This document shows, in pieces, positions 7,474 to 15,964 of a DNA stretch of 62,789 nt (within the stretch, counting starts at the first letter, position 1; each line of letters starts with the position of its first letter). The DNA is from Oscillospiraceae bacterium. Its GTDB lineage: Bacteria; Bacillota; Clostridia; Oscillospirales; Ruminococcaceae. The stretch lies in contig JAFQLH010000002.1 of assembly GCA_017396665.1 (NCBI GenBank), positions 1-62,789 on the forward strand, written 5' to 3'. The notes beneath the pieces were generated by a model, which searched no databases, was not told the origin of the DNA, and worked only from the letters and a program-made list of their open reading frames with translations. Both the position numbers and the translations under genes were made by a program.

Positions 7474-8736
7474 TTACTGTCTTATCTGACCGTTTCCGTT
7501 TATGAGCCACTTAATTGTAGTAAGCTCCTTAAGTCCCATAGGACCTCTTGCGTGGAGCTTCTGTGTGGAAATGCCGATTTCAGCTCCGAGGCCCATTTCC
7601 TCACCGTCTGTAAATCTTGTTGAGCAGTTTACATATACGGCAGCGGCATCAATTCTCTTCTGGAATTCCTCAGCGGCATACAGGCTCTCAGTAATGATAC
7701 ACTCGCTGTGTCCTGTTGAATACTGCGAGATATGCTCGATAGCCTGATAGAAATCATCTACGACTCTTACTGCGAGGATATAGTCATCATACTCTGTTGA
7801 GTAGTCCTCCTCGGTAACGTCCTTGACGCTGTTTCCGAGAATCATCTTTGTGAGTGCACAGCCTCTGATTTCAACGTTATGCTTGTCGAGCTCCTTCTTG
7901 AGCTTCAAGAGAAATCTCTCTGCGACTGCTCTGTGGACAAGACAGGTTTCAACTGCGTTGCACACAGAAGGACGCTGTGTTTTAGCGTTGTCTGTAACTG
8001 AAACAGCCATATCAAGGTCCGCAGTTTCGTCGATATAGATGTGGCAGTTGCCCTTGCCCGTTTCAATAACAGGCACAGTTGCGTTCTTGATAACTGTATC
8101 GATAAGGTTTGCTCCGCCTCTTGGGATAAGCACGTCGATGTAGCCGTTAGCCTTCATCATCATTGTTGCTACCTCACGGGCTGTATTCTCAACGAGCTGG
8201 ATTATATCAGGGTTAAAGCCTGCTCTTTCAACTGCCATTCTCATAAGGTCAACAAGGCACTTGTTTGAATAATAAGCAACCGAGCCGCCACGGAGAATAA
8301 CAGCGTTTCCGCTCTTTAAGCAGAGAGCTGCAGCGTCAACCGTAACGTTTGGTCTTGCCTCATAGATAATACCGATAGTACCGATAGGAACTCTCTTCTT
8401 TATAACCTTTATTCCGTTTGGTCTTACTCCGCCGCCGTCTACCATTCCGACAGGGTCATCGAGCTTTGTCAAGTATTCGCAGGCATTTGCGATGCTTTCA
8501 ATTCTCTTTTCATTGAGTGCAAGTCTGTCGAGCATTGCATCAGAGATGCCCTTTTCCTTAGCGTTCTTTATATCCTTTGCATTCTCCTCGATAATCTTGT
8601 CAACGCTTCTGCGGAGAATGTGTGCTATTTCAAGAAGCGCCTCATTCTTCTGTGTTGTCATTGCAGCGGCGAGCTCGCCTCTTGCCTTCTTGGCGTTTGT
8701 TCCGAGCACCTCTATGTAATTAAGATTGCTGTTCAT
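7474..8736 (-). CDS. proA: Gamma-glutamyl phosphate reductase (glutamate-5-semialdehyde dehydrogenase)
   Basis: 420 residues, full family length. Reduces gamma-glutamyl phosphate to glutamate-5-semialdehyde with NADPH, second step of proline synthesis. Recognisable motifs include IGIIYEARPNVTVDAA, LKSGNAVILRGG, the GKGNCHIYID loop and the catalytic Cys region RPSVCNAVETCLVH, with TGHSECIIT and LGAEIGISTQKLHARGPMG toward the C-terminus. It follows proB by 15 bp, so the pair is co-transcribed. Confidence 0.97.
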   Translation of the reverse strand: MNSNLNYIEVLGTNAKKARGELAAAMTTQKNEALLEIAHILRRSVDKIIEENAKDIKNAKEKGISDAMLDRLALNEKRIESIANACEYLTKLDDPVGMVDGGGVRPNGIKVIKKRVPIGTIGIIYEARPNVTVDAAALCLKSGNAVILRGGSVAYYSNKCLVDLMRMAVERAGFNPDIIQLVENTAREVATMMMKANGYIDVLIPRGGANLIDTVIKNATVPVIETGKGNCHIYIDETADLDMAVSVTDNAKTQRPSVCNAVETCLVHRAVAERFLLKLKKELDKHNVEIRGCALTKMILGNSVKDVTEEDYSTEYDDYILAVRVVDDFYQAIEHISQYSTGHSECIITESLYAAEEFQKRIDAAAVYVNCSTRFTDGEEMGLGAEIGISTQKLHARGPMGLKELTTIKWLINGNGQIRQ

Positions 8737-8751
8737 ATGAATTTTTCCTCC

Positions 8752-9549
8752 TTATTTCTTTCCCGCAACAAAGAGTGTTCCGGGTCTTTCGTTCTCATCA
8801 AAGATATCGTAGAGATTATCAGGGTTTCTGCCGTTTACTATAATCATATCAATACCTGCCTCAAGGGCGATTTCAGCGGCATTTATCATTGTAATCATTC
8901 CGCCCGTGCCAAGCTTTGAGCCTGCACCGCCTGCGAGTCTTCTTATATCTTCGTTAATTTCCTCTACAACAGGGATAAGCTTTGCATCCGGGTTTGAGTG
9001 AGGGTCGCTGTCATAGAGTCCGTCGATATCGGACATAATGATAAGCAGGTCTGCATTTGCAAGCTTTGCAACAATTGCCGCAAGAGAGTCATTCTCTCCG
9101 ACCTCAAGCTCCAGCTCGTCGATAGCAACCGTGTCGTTCTCGTTTACGATAGGGATAACGTTATAGCAAAGAAGCTCTCTGAGGGCGTTCTGAACGTTTT
9201 CCTTTCTTCCCTCCAAAAGCACATACTTTGTCAGAAGCATCTGTGCGACATTGAGGCTGTAGTCAGAAAACAGCTTGTCATAGAAATACATAAGCTCACA
9301 CTGTCCGACTGCTGCACAAGCCTGCTTGAGGGGTGTTTCCTTCGGCTTTGAAGCAAGACCGAGCTTTGCCATTCCAAGACCGATAGCTCCGCTTGATACC
9401 AGAACAATCTCGTGACCTGCGTTATGAAGGTCGGCGATATTCTTGACAATTCTCTCGATACGTCTGATATTGAGCCTTCCCGTCTTGTGGGTAAGCGTCG
9501 AAGTGCCGAGCTTTATTACTATTCTCTTTTTGTCCTTAAGGTGTGACAT
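8752..9549 (-). CDS. proB: Glutamate 5-kinase, short form without PUA domain
   Basis: 265 residues: amino-acid-kinase fold only. Motifs include VIKLGTSTLTHK at the N-terminus, LVSSGAIGLGMAKL, PIVNENDTVA and the GTGGMITMINAA segment near the C-terminus. The ~100-residue C-terminal PUA domain of the E. coli enzyme is absent, as in many Firmicutes. Catalyses the first, usually proline-inhibited, step of proline synthesis. Followed by proA. Confidence 0.96.
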   Translation of the reverse strand: MSHLKDKKRIVIKLGTSTLTHKTGRLNIRRIERIVKNIADLHNAGHEIVLVSSGAIGLGMAKLGLASKPKETPLKQACAAVGQCELMYFYDKLFSDYSLNVAQMLLTKYVLLEGRKENVQNALRELLCYNVIPIVNENDTVAIDELELEVGENDSLAAIVAKLANADLLIIMSDIDGLYDSDPHSNPDAKLIPVVEEINEDIRRLAGGAGSKLGTGGMITMINAAEIALEAGIDMIIVNGRNPDNLYDIFDENERPGTLFVAGKK

Positions 9550-9570
9550 TTATATATTCCTCATTTCGTT

Positions 9571-10518
9571 TCAGTTTACCTTGTTCTGCGGCTTGCCCTG
9601 AAGCCATTTCCTTATATTCTCCGCAACAACCGAAAGAAGCCTTTCTCTTGTCGGCTTTGGCGCCCATGCGATATGGGGCGTTATTGTGCAGTTCTTGGCG
9701 TTATAGAGAGGGCAGTCCTCCCTCATCGGCTCATACGTCAGAACATCGAGGCAGGCACCTGCGATACTCTCCTTTTCAAGTGCATCCGCAAGGTCGTACT
9801 CGTTTATAACTCCGCCCCTTGACGTATTGACAAGCAGGGCGGTCTTTTTCATCATTGAAAGCGTATCCTTGTTGATAAGCTCCTTTGTCTTGTCTGTAAG
9901 CGGACAATGTAGTGTAACAACGTCGCTTCTTCTGAGAAGCTCCTCAAGTGATGTGAACTCTGTGCCCTCTTCGGTTTTGGGTGTTCTTGTGAAGGCAAGC
10001 ACCTTCATACCGAAGGCTCTTGCAATCTGTGCGACTCTTTTTCCGATAGTACCGTAGCCGATAATGCCGAGCGTCTTTCCGCAGATTTCGTCTGTCGGCA
10101 TATAGAAGTATGAAAACAGCTTATAGTTTATCCAGTCGCCGTTTGCAACAGTCTGCGAATAGTCGCCTATTTTCGAGAAAAAGTTCAAAATGAATGCAAA
10201 GGTATGCTGTGCTACCGATTCTGTTGAATATGCGGGGACGTTACACACGCAGGCACCCTTCTCGGTTGCGGCGTCGAGGTCAACGTTGTTGTAGCCTGTT
10301 GCAAAGAGTCCGACAAACTTTAAATTCGGGCACCTGTCGAACACATCTTTTGTTATAAGGCATTTGTTACACAGCACCGCATCTGCGTCGCCTATTCTTT
10401 CTGCGACAAGCTCATTTGGTGTATAGCCATAAACACTGCTGTCGCAAAGTGAGGTTATTTCATCGAGCGAAACGTCGCCCTTTGACACAGTTTCGCTGTC
10501 GAGTATTACAAGCTTCAT
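9571..10518 (-). CDS. D-2-hydroxyacid dehydrogenase (glycerate dehydrogenase-like)
   Basis: 315 residues. NAD-binding motif GIIGYGTIGKRVAQIARAFG near residue 150; catalytic Arg in LVNTSRGGVI, Glu in DVLTYEPM and His in ITPHIAWA. The HIAWA signature and length are typical of HprA-type hydroxypyruvate/glycerate dehydrogenases, but phosphoglycerate and lactate dehydrogenases of the same fold cannot be excluded. It lies 21 bp upstream of proB in the same operon. Confidence 0.9.
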   Translation of the reverse strand: MKLVILDSETVSKGDVSLDEITSLCDSSVYGYTPNELVAERIGDADAVLCNKCLITKDVFDRCPNLKFVGLFATGYNNVDLDAATEKGACVCNVPAYSTESVAQHTFAFILNFFSKIGDYSQTVANGDWINYKLFSYFYMPTDEICGKTLGIIGYGTIGKRVAQIARAFGMKVLAFTRTPKTEEGTEFTSLEELLRRSDVVTLHCPLTDKTKELINKDTLSMMKKTALLVNTSRGGVINEYDLADALEKESIAGACLDVLTYEPMREDCPLYNAKNCTITPHIAWAPKPTRERLLSVVAENIRKWLQGKPQNKVN

Positions 10519-10533
10519 CAGTTTGTCTCCCTG

Positions 10534-10956
10534 TTAAAAATCATCATCAAAAGCATCTCTGACAAAGTTCTTGTCGATATACTCCTGGTTTACAAAAAGC
10601 TTTTCAGCTTCCTTTCTTCTCATACGCTCTTCTTCTCTGAGCTTTTCGGTTCTTCTTCTCTCCTCGTCACGCTTCTTTTCTTCCTTGTTGCTCTTATAGG
10701 CAAGCACTCCTGCCGTGATAAGAAGCACAACCTCAGAAATTCCCAGAGTGAAGATAACAATCTTCGAGGTCCAGAACTGGGTCATCAGGGTAAGGTCAAT
10801 AGCGATTATGAGTATAAGATAATGTCTCTTCCCCCAGCGGTTGAAGAGTACGGCATACAGAAGTGTAGCGAGTGCACAGAACACGAGGTGTGCGGTAAGC
10901 GGAAGCGGTGCGTACACGTTCTGGAGCTTTGATAGTGTTTCAAGTTGTGTCAGCAA
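10534..10956 (-). CDS. Membrane protein with charged coiled-coil tail
   Basis: 140 residues. Three hydrophobic segments (roughly residues 18-40, 46-62 and 66-88) are followed by a highly charged Lys/Glu/Arg helix (EEKKRDEERRRTEKLREEER) and an acidic end DAFDDDF. No family is recognised. It is the first gene of the minus-strand operon leading to the hydroxyacid dehydrogenase and proBA, starting just behind a good promoter. Confidence 0.7.
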   Translation of the reverse strand: MLTQLETLSKLQNVYAPLPLTAHLVFCALATLLYAVLFNRWGKRHYLILIIAIDLTLMTQFWTSKIVIFTLGISEVVLLITAGVLAYKSNKEEKKRDEERRRTEKLREEERMRRKEAEKLFVNQEYIDKNFVRDAFDDDF

Positions 10957-11017
10957 TTTATATTACCTGCCTTTCATATATGTCAGGATGTTAATTCCTT
11001 TTAAGCATACACAATAT

Positions 11018-11046
11018 ATTATATACCATTGTGATAAGAAAAGCAA
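11018..11046 (-). promoter_or_regulatory. Promoter of minus-strand pro operon
   Basis: On the minus strand TTGCTT, 17-bp spacer, TATAAT, 60 bp upstream of the membrane-protein gene. The 10957-11289 gap otherwise contains only this and the guaA promoter. Confidence 0.65.
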
Positions 11047-11180
11047 GGAAAAATTACAATGGCTTTGCTGATATATTTACTGAAAGGTGACTGTTATATC
11101 ACTTTTACACAATCAGAAAAGCCAAGGAGCACTTCAATTTGTAAAAATAAAAAAACTTCATTTTACTCGTAAAAAAAATA

Positions 11181-11209
11181 TTGAAAAATTAAAATTCAAG
11201 TGATATACT
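11181..11209 (+). promoter_or_regulatory. guaA promoter
   Basis: TTGAAA, 17-bp spacer ending AAGTGA, TATACT. It lies 80 bp upstream of guaA. Confidence 0.7.
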
Positions 11210-11289
11210 AAGTGTATGTTTTTCTTTGTAAATTAAAGGCTTTGGACAAGTCTTCAGAGCCAATCCATACTGTGTTAGGAGAGATATTT

Positions 11290-12267
11290 ATGAGTAACGT
11301 AAGACCAGAAACAATGGAAAGAATAACTACACCTGAGCTTGCAAACGCTTTTATCGAAGAGCAGGTTAAGGAAGTAAGAGCACAGGTCGGTGACAAGAAG
11401 GTTCTTCTTGCTCTGTCGGGCGGTGTTGACTCATCTGTTGTTGCTGCACTTCTTATCAAGGCAATCGGAAAGCAGCTTGTATGTGTTCACGTTAACCACG
11501 GACTCATGAGAAAGGGCGAAAGCGAACAGGTTATCGAGGTTTTCAAAAACCAGCTTGATGCAAATCTCATCTACATCGACGCTACAGACAGGTTCTTAGA
11601 CCTTCTTGCAGGCGTTGCTGAGCCTGAAAAGAAGAGAAAGATTATCGGCGGCGAATTCATCAAGGTGTTTGATGAAGAGGCTTCAAAGCTTGAAGGAATC
11701 TCCTTCCTCGCTCAGGGAACTATCTATCCTGACATTCTCGAAAGTGACGGAGTAAAGGCTCACCACAACGTTGGCGGACTTCCTGAGGATATGCAGTTTG
11801 AGCTTGTTGAGCCTGTAAAGCTTCTCTACAAGGATGAGGTAAGAGTTGTCGGTAAGGCGCTCGGACTTCCTGCTTCAATGGTTGACCGTCAGCCATTCCC
11901 GGGCCCGGGTCTTGGTGTAAGATGTCTTGGCGCTATCACAAGAGACAGACTTAATGCACTCCGTGAGGCTGATGCAATTTTAAGAGAAGAATTCGATAAC
12001 GCAGGTCTTAACAAGACTGTATGGCAGTACTTCATCGCTGTTCCTGATATGAAGAGCGTAGGTGTTAAGGATTCAAAGAGATATGAGGGCTGGCCTGCAA
12101 TTATCAGAGCTGTCAACACAACAGACGCTATGAGTGCTACAATTGAAGAGATTCCATACGCACTCCTGCACAAGATTACTGCAAGAATCACAGCAGAGGT
12201 AGACGGCATCAACCGTGTCCTCTACGACCTCACACCAAAGCCAATCGGCACTATTGAATGGGAATAA
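11290..12267 (+). CDS. guaA: GMP synthase ATP-pyrophosphatase subunit (no glutaminase domain)
   Basis: 325 residues: PP-loop SGGVDSS at residues 43-49, then the C-terminal dimerization domain ending in KPIGTIEWE. This is the second half of usual GuaA; the class I glutamine amidotransferase domain (~190 residues) is absent. Activates XMP with ATP and aminates it to GMP; the ammonia would come from a separate glutaminase or free ammonium. ATG 11290 follows TTAGGAGAG by seven bases; the longer frame to 11212 is unsupported. The last codons lie inside the left attachment repeat of an integrated element. Confidence 0.95.
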   Translation: MSNVRPETMERITTPELANAFIEEQVKEVRAQVGDKKVLLALSGGVDSSVVAALLIKAIGKQLVCVHVNHGLMRKGESEQVIEVFKNQLDANLIYIDATDRFLDLLAGVAEPEKKRKIIGGEFIKVFDEEASKLEGISFLAQGTIYPDILESDGVKAHHNVGGLPEDMQFELVEPVKLLYKDEVRVVGKALGLPASMVDRQPFPGPGLGVRCLGAITRDRLNALREADAILREEFDNAGLNKTVWQYFIAVPDMKSVGVKDSKRYEGWPAIIRAVNTTDAMSATIEEIPYALLHKITARITAEVDGINRVLYDLTPKPIGTIEWE

Positions 12268-12315
12268 ACTACACACATAAATATAGAGCTATCTGATTAA
12301 AATCGGATAGCTCTT
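12256..12315 (+). repeat. Left attachment repeat (attL) at guaA 3' end
   Basis: 60-bp segment covering the last four guaA codons, the stop and the guaA terminator. It is repeated in direct orientation at 19952-20011 with 55 of 60 identical positions and no gaps. Such duplication of a gene end marks site-specific integration; the guaA 3' end is a known integration target. Confidence 0.85.
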
Positions 12316-12317
12316 TT
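12284..12317 (+). terminator. guaA intrinsic terminator
   Basis: AGAGCTATCTGAT and ATCGGATAGCTCT form a 13-bp stem (one T-G wobble) with a TAAA loop, followed by TTTTTG. A near-identical hairpin recurs in the right repeat. Confidence 0.9.
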
Positions 12318-12319
12318 TG

Positions 12320-13060
12320 TTATGTCATCGTTACTGAGATAAAAATAATCGGGATTTCATTTTGTGTATTTACTATACCATTTGTAATTAATTGCCTTCC
12401 GCCTTTTGAAAGCGTTGTTGCCTTAGTGTTGATATATTTTATTGTTTTAAATCTAAATTCTTTTTTTAAGAGAAAGTAGTAAGGGTCATTAAATCTTGTA
12501 ATTTTTTCTTCTCCTCGTTCAACGATGTGTATGGCACATTGTTTATTTTTTGCTATGGCACAAGCACGCCAAATTATTAGTTCGCAGTAAGAAGATTCGA
12601 TATTTTCAGAGATTTGTTCGGGAGTCAATCCATACTCTATCATTTTGGGGACAGCATCATTAATTTTAGCTTTATCCCAGTACGAACCAACATTCCAGCA
12701 TATAACAATATCAGGAAATATTTTGGGTAAAATATCCTGCTCAAACTTTTTATCTGTAATATCACATTCAACAAAACATACAGTTTGAGATGATATATCA
12801 TCAATATTTTCAGTAATTGAATAACCAGATGATTTAATTAAATTCTTAGCTTTATCAATACAATACATATTTTGGTCTATCGCTACAACACTGTGCCCAG
12901 CTTCAAGTAAAGCAAGGGTGCTTTGGCCAGTACCACAGCCAATTTCTAATACAGTATTGTATTTTTTGATTTGTGCCGCAAGATGCTTATATCTGTTGTT
13001 ATCATAGAAATATTTTGCACTGTTATTCCACTCAAAAGCATACTTTTCTTTTTCTGTCAT
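12320..13060 (-). CDS. Class I SAM-dependent methyltransferase
   Basis: 246 residues. Motif I LEIGCGTGQSTLALLEAG is near residue 36, followed by VVAIDQN (motif II) and DIVICWNVGSYWDKAK (motif IV-like). No DNA-methyltransferase DPPY/NPPF motif is seen, so small-molecule or protein substrates are more likely than DNA. The gene lies just inside the left repeat, with its stop five bases from it, and runs toward guaA. It is 13 bp downstream of the XRE regulator and probably co-transcribed with it. Confidence 0.8.
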   Translation of the reverse strand: MTEKEKYAFEWNNSAKYFYDNNRYKHLAAQIKKYNTVLEIGCGTGQSTLALLEAGHSVVAIDQNMYCIDKAKNLIKSSGYSITENIDDISSQTVCFVECDITDKKFEQDILPKIFPDIVICWNVGSYWDKAKINDAVPKMIEYGLTPEQISENIESSYCELIIWRACAIAKNKQCAIHIVERGEEKITRFNDPYYFLLKKEFRFKTIKYINTKATTLSKGGRQLITNGIVNTQNEIPIIFISVTMT

Positions 13061-13073
13061 TTGCTTTACTCCT

Positions 13074-13654
13074 TTATTTGTTTATATTATCTTCATTCAA
13101 TTCCTCAACTATCATATCACTTAACTCCTGCGACACACCAATCTTATGCCACTCACCGGAAGTATCAAGTTCAGGATAGCGATAACGCCAGCGGTCATAT
13201 TCCTCTTTTGTAATTTCCTCATTTCGGAATTTATCAGCTTCTTTCTGCCACGCTGTAAAGAGCTTTACCATTTTAGGATATTCCATACCGCTATTCTTAT
13301 CAAGTCGGATACATACTTCATCATTGAGCGTGTCAATACGGAAACCATATAAATCCTCAAGAGCAAAGAGCGTGTGCATAAGCCCGATATAGCTCTCTAT
13401 GTTCGGAACATCAAGCGCTGCAGGAGAAACGTCGAGAGTTTTCGCTATTTCCTTTGTCAGCTCTGCCTTTGGTGTTCTTGTTCCTGACTCATACTGTGCA
13501 AGTCTGATGTCTGCTGTTTTCTCTGGAAAGCCAACAGCCATACCAAGCCATTTCTGTGTCATTCCACGAAGATTGCGGATAAATCAAGCAGAGCATCTAT
13601 ATTTGAAGTGTCGAACTTATCTTTAGGAATAAGAGTGTATGGAAACCCGTTCAT
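13074..13654 (-). pseudogene. XRE-family helix-turn-helix regulator, frameshifted
   Basis: The frame from 13562 reads a DNA-binding HTH (MTQKWLGMAVGFPEKTADIR, then AQYESGTRTPKAEL) and a conserved tail ending near 13074. The first helix is missing from that frame. A better start, ATG 13654 behind a GGGGGTG site, gives MNGFPYTLIPKDKF and continues to LLDLS, then shifts frame: RNLRG, which belongs before MTQKW, is encoded in the other frame at about 13565-13580. The loss of a non-multiple-of-three segment near 13580 breaks the gene, unless the short ORF is translated by coupling (ATGA overlap at 13559-13562). It would be the element's regulator. Confidence 0.75.
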
Positions 13655-13703
13655 ATTCTTCACCCCCTTTTAAAGTATAGCATATTAAACATTATATTTC
13701 AAT

Positions 13704-15023
13704 ATGAAAGGAGCAATCTCTATCGAAAAAAGAACAATCAGCGGTCGTATCAGCAAGAAGCACAGCCTGCCTCACAATAACCGTGAGTTTCTGTGTGAAA
13801 ATGTTGACCCGACCAGAACAAAAGACAACATCACCATTATCAAATACGACATCGGGCAGGTCTATCACGAGCTGTTTGATGAAGTTCTTGCTGAGTATAA
13901 TTCCAAGCAGAAACGTAATGACAGGATTATCAAGGACTATCACGAGCATATCCGCCACAGCCGACAAGAACAAGAGTATCACGAAGTCATTTTCCAAATC
14001 GGCAATCAGGACGATACGCCTGTCGGCTCTGATATGGGCAAGGTCGCAACCGAGCTTCTTCGGGAGTTTGCCGAGAACTTTCAAACACGAAATCCGCATC
14101 TGCGTGTGTTCAATGCGGTCATTCATCTTGACGAAGCAACACCGCATATTCACATCGACTTCGTTCCCTTTGCAACGGAGCAGAAACGTGGACTTTCCAC
14201 AAGAGTTTCGCTGACAAAGGCTCTGGAACAGCAAGGCTTCAAAGGCGAAGGCAAGTTCAATACCGCCTGCAAACTGTGGATTGACAACGAAAAGGAAGTT
14301 CTTGCACAGCTTATGCGTTCCCGAAATATCGAGTGGGAACAGCTCGGCACGCACAATGAGCATTTGTCTGTGCTGGATTTCAAAAAGCAACAGCGTAGCC
14401 GTGAGGTTGCTGTACTGGAAAATAAAATTGAGTGTACGGACAAGCAGTTACAGCACCGTCAGGAGTTGCTAGATGAGGTCGAGAACACAATCGACAGGCT
14501 CGACAGCGAGTATCAGGAAAAGAAAGAGGCTGTCGGTCAGCTTGATGAGGATATTGCCGTAAAGGAAGACACTCTTGCAGAGAATACGGCTCTCCTTGCA
14601 ACAGTAGCGAAGAAAACAAGCAAAATCAAGGATATTGATGATATTCAGGTTAAGAAAACTATGTTCGGCGGTAATATTTCCGTTGCCCCAAATGATTTCA
14701 AGAAGCTTACCGACCTAGCGAAAAAGCAGATTGCGACGGAGAGTAAGGAAAAGGAGCTGAACGGGAAAATTGCCTCACTAAAAACCGAGAAGAAAGAGCT
14801 TGCCGATAAAAACGCACAGCTTGAAAAGGAAAACACGGCTCTGAAGCAGGAGAACAGATCGTTGAAATCTGTCAGGGAGAAGCTGACTATTGCTTCACTG
14901 CAAAAGGAAATCAGCGAGTGGAAGAATAAGTATCAGAAGGTGCTTGATTTCATTGAAAAGCTTAATCTCACGAAGCAGTTGCAGGAGTTTTTGAAGCCGA
15001 GAAAGCATACACTGAATAGATAA
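13704..15023 (+). CDS. mobV: Mob_Pre (MobV-type) relaxase
   Basis: 439 residues. The relaxase core has H141-L-D-E-A-T-P-H-I-H150, the HxDE...PHxH metal-binding motif of plasmid mobilization proteins, preceded by conserved NITI and HEHIRHS segments. From about residue 230 the rest is long coiled coil. It nicks oriT and leads conjugative transfer using machinery supplied in trans. The only ATG is 13704 with no site before it, while AAAGGAG lies just inside the ORF, ten bases before an ATC codon at 13722. The original start may have been lost or an alternative codon is used. Confidence 0.85.
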   Translation: MKGAISIEKRTISGRISKKHSLPHNNREFLCENVDPTRTKDNITIIKYDIGQVYHELFDEVLAEYNSKQKRNDRIIKDYHEHIRHSRQEQEYHEVIFQIGNQDDTPVGSDMGKVATELLREFAENFQTRNPHLRVFNAVIHLDEATPHIHIDFVPFATEQKRGLSTRVSLTKALEQQGFKGEGKFNTACKLWIDNEKEVLAQLMRSRNIEWEQLGTHNEHLSVLDFKKQQRSREVAVLENKIECTDKQLQHRQELLDEVENTIDRLDSEYQEKKEAVGQLDEDIAVKEDTLAENTALLATVAKKTSKIKDIDDIQVKKTMFGGNISVAPNDFKKLTDLAKKQIATESKEKELNGKIASLKTEKKELADKNAQLEKENTALKQENRSLKSVREKLTIASLQKEISEWKNKYQKVLDFIEKLNLTKQLQEFLKPRKHTLNR

Positions 15024-15032
15024 ATCAAAAGC

Positions 15033-15062
15033 GAGCTGTTCTTTACAACAGCTCACTTTTTA
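15033..15062 (+). terminator. Terminator after mob gene
   Basis: GAGCTGTT and AACAGCTC stem with a short loop and a TTTTT tail, directly after the relaxase stop. Confidence 0.75.
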
Positions 15063-15063
15063 A

Positions 15064-15782
15064 TTAAAAATATACATCTTCGTTTGGGTAAGATTTACGC
15101 ATTATTTTTCTCAAGCTTTCAAAATCAAAATTTTTTAAACGTTTATTTGTGCAATGATGATTCTTTAAAAACTCAATATATCCGTTAAATCTTTAAAGTT
15201 TTCATTATTAGAATTGAACCCATTTTCTAATGCCTTCTTAAGTATGGTGTTTACTGATTTTACATAATGTTTTTTAATTTTTCGTTCAGGGAATTTATCA
15301 AGTTCTTCGTAAATTTCTTTTAAAGGTCCGTTCATAGGATTTGGCGATTCAATATGTAAAATCATTAGCGAACGAACCAGTAGTATTAAACGACGAAGTT
15401 TAACATTATCAACATCAACGTGCTGAGTACCACTATTATAACAAATTTCACCTTTCGAGGTACCGTTATTTATTTCAGAAAAAATGCTTCTTTTATTGGG
15501 CATACTCATACCCCAACTATTAATCATTTTTCTTGCAACAGTTTCTGAAAAAACAGGATAAAATTCAGTTTCGTTTTGTACATCAACAACCCTAAACATC
15601 ACAAATGCACCTTCAATATCGCGATTACCGGTAGCATAGCTACTAATATGTTTTCCAGGCAATAACTCTTCAAATGTTTCTACAGTAACATCATAGTGAT
15701 TTATGATACTAATACGATTTGATTCGTTTTTACAGAAATTTCTCTTAAAACAATTGATTTCTATATCAGTAGCTTTTTTCAT
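15064..15782 (-). pseudogene. Unknown protein, frameshifted near its C-terminus
   Basis: The start is ATG 15782 behind GGAGGA (the in-frame ATG at 15794 overlaps that site). The first frame ends at 15165 after NFKDLTDILSF. The other frame is open immediately after that point and reads GYIEFLKNHHC...RKSYPNEDVYF to a stop at 15064, with codon use like the upstream part. One missing base around 15180-15190 (in a TTTAA run) explains it. The corrected protein would be about 239 residues. No family is recognised; it has no signal peptide or membrane segment. It is divergent from the HNH gene, sharing a 170-bp promoter region. Confidence 0.65.
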
Positions 15783-15885
15783 AGTTTCCTCCATGTTTAA
15801 TGCATAGTTTATTATTTATTATATCATAAATCTAGAATCTTATCAATAATCATGTTGCAAATACAATCGCTTTTTGCAGTTATAA

Positions 15886-15914
15886 TTGACTTTGCGGCGA
15901 TTTAGATGTATAAT
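15886..15914 (+). promoter_or_regulatory. Promoter of HNH-DGQHR / OLD cargo
   Basis: TTGACT, 17-bp spacer ending AGATG, TATAAT, 50 bp upstream of the HNH gene start. Stronger match to consensus than most promoters in the window. Confidence 0.75.
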
Positions 15915-15964
15915 ATAGGAAAGATTTAACTAATGTTTTTAATATCACATTTGGAGGAATAATT

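Noticed and set aside
12284-12317. Hairpin at the guaA end as a recombination core structure only
   Set aside because: Stem plus T-run is a typical terminator. It is duplicated because it lies within the att region; both roles are compatible, so it is listed as a terminator.
12320-13060. Element methyltransferase as a restriction-modification or BREX/DISARM DNA methylase
   Set aside because: No DPPY/NPPY/PC catalytic motif of DNA methylases; it is transcribed with the XRE gene and not with the nuclease pair.
13692-14390. Minus-strand 232-residue frame opposite the relaxase
   Set aside because: Antisense shadow of a gene with a recognised relaxase motif; no ribosome site or family resemblance.
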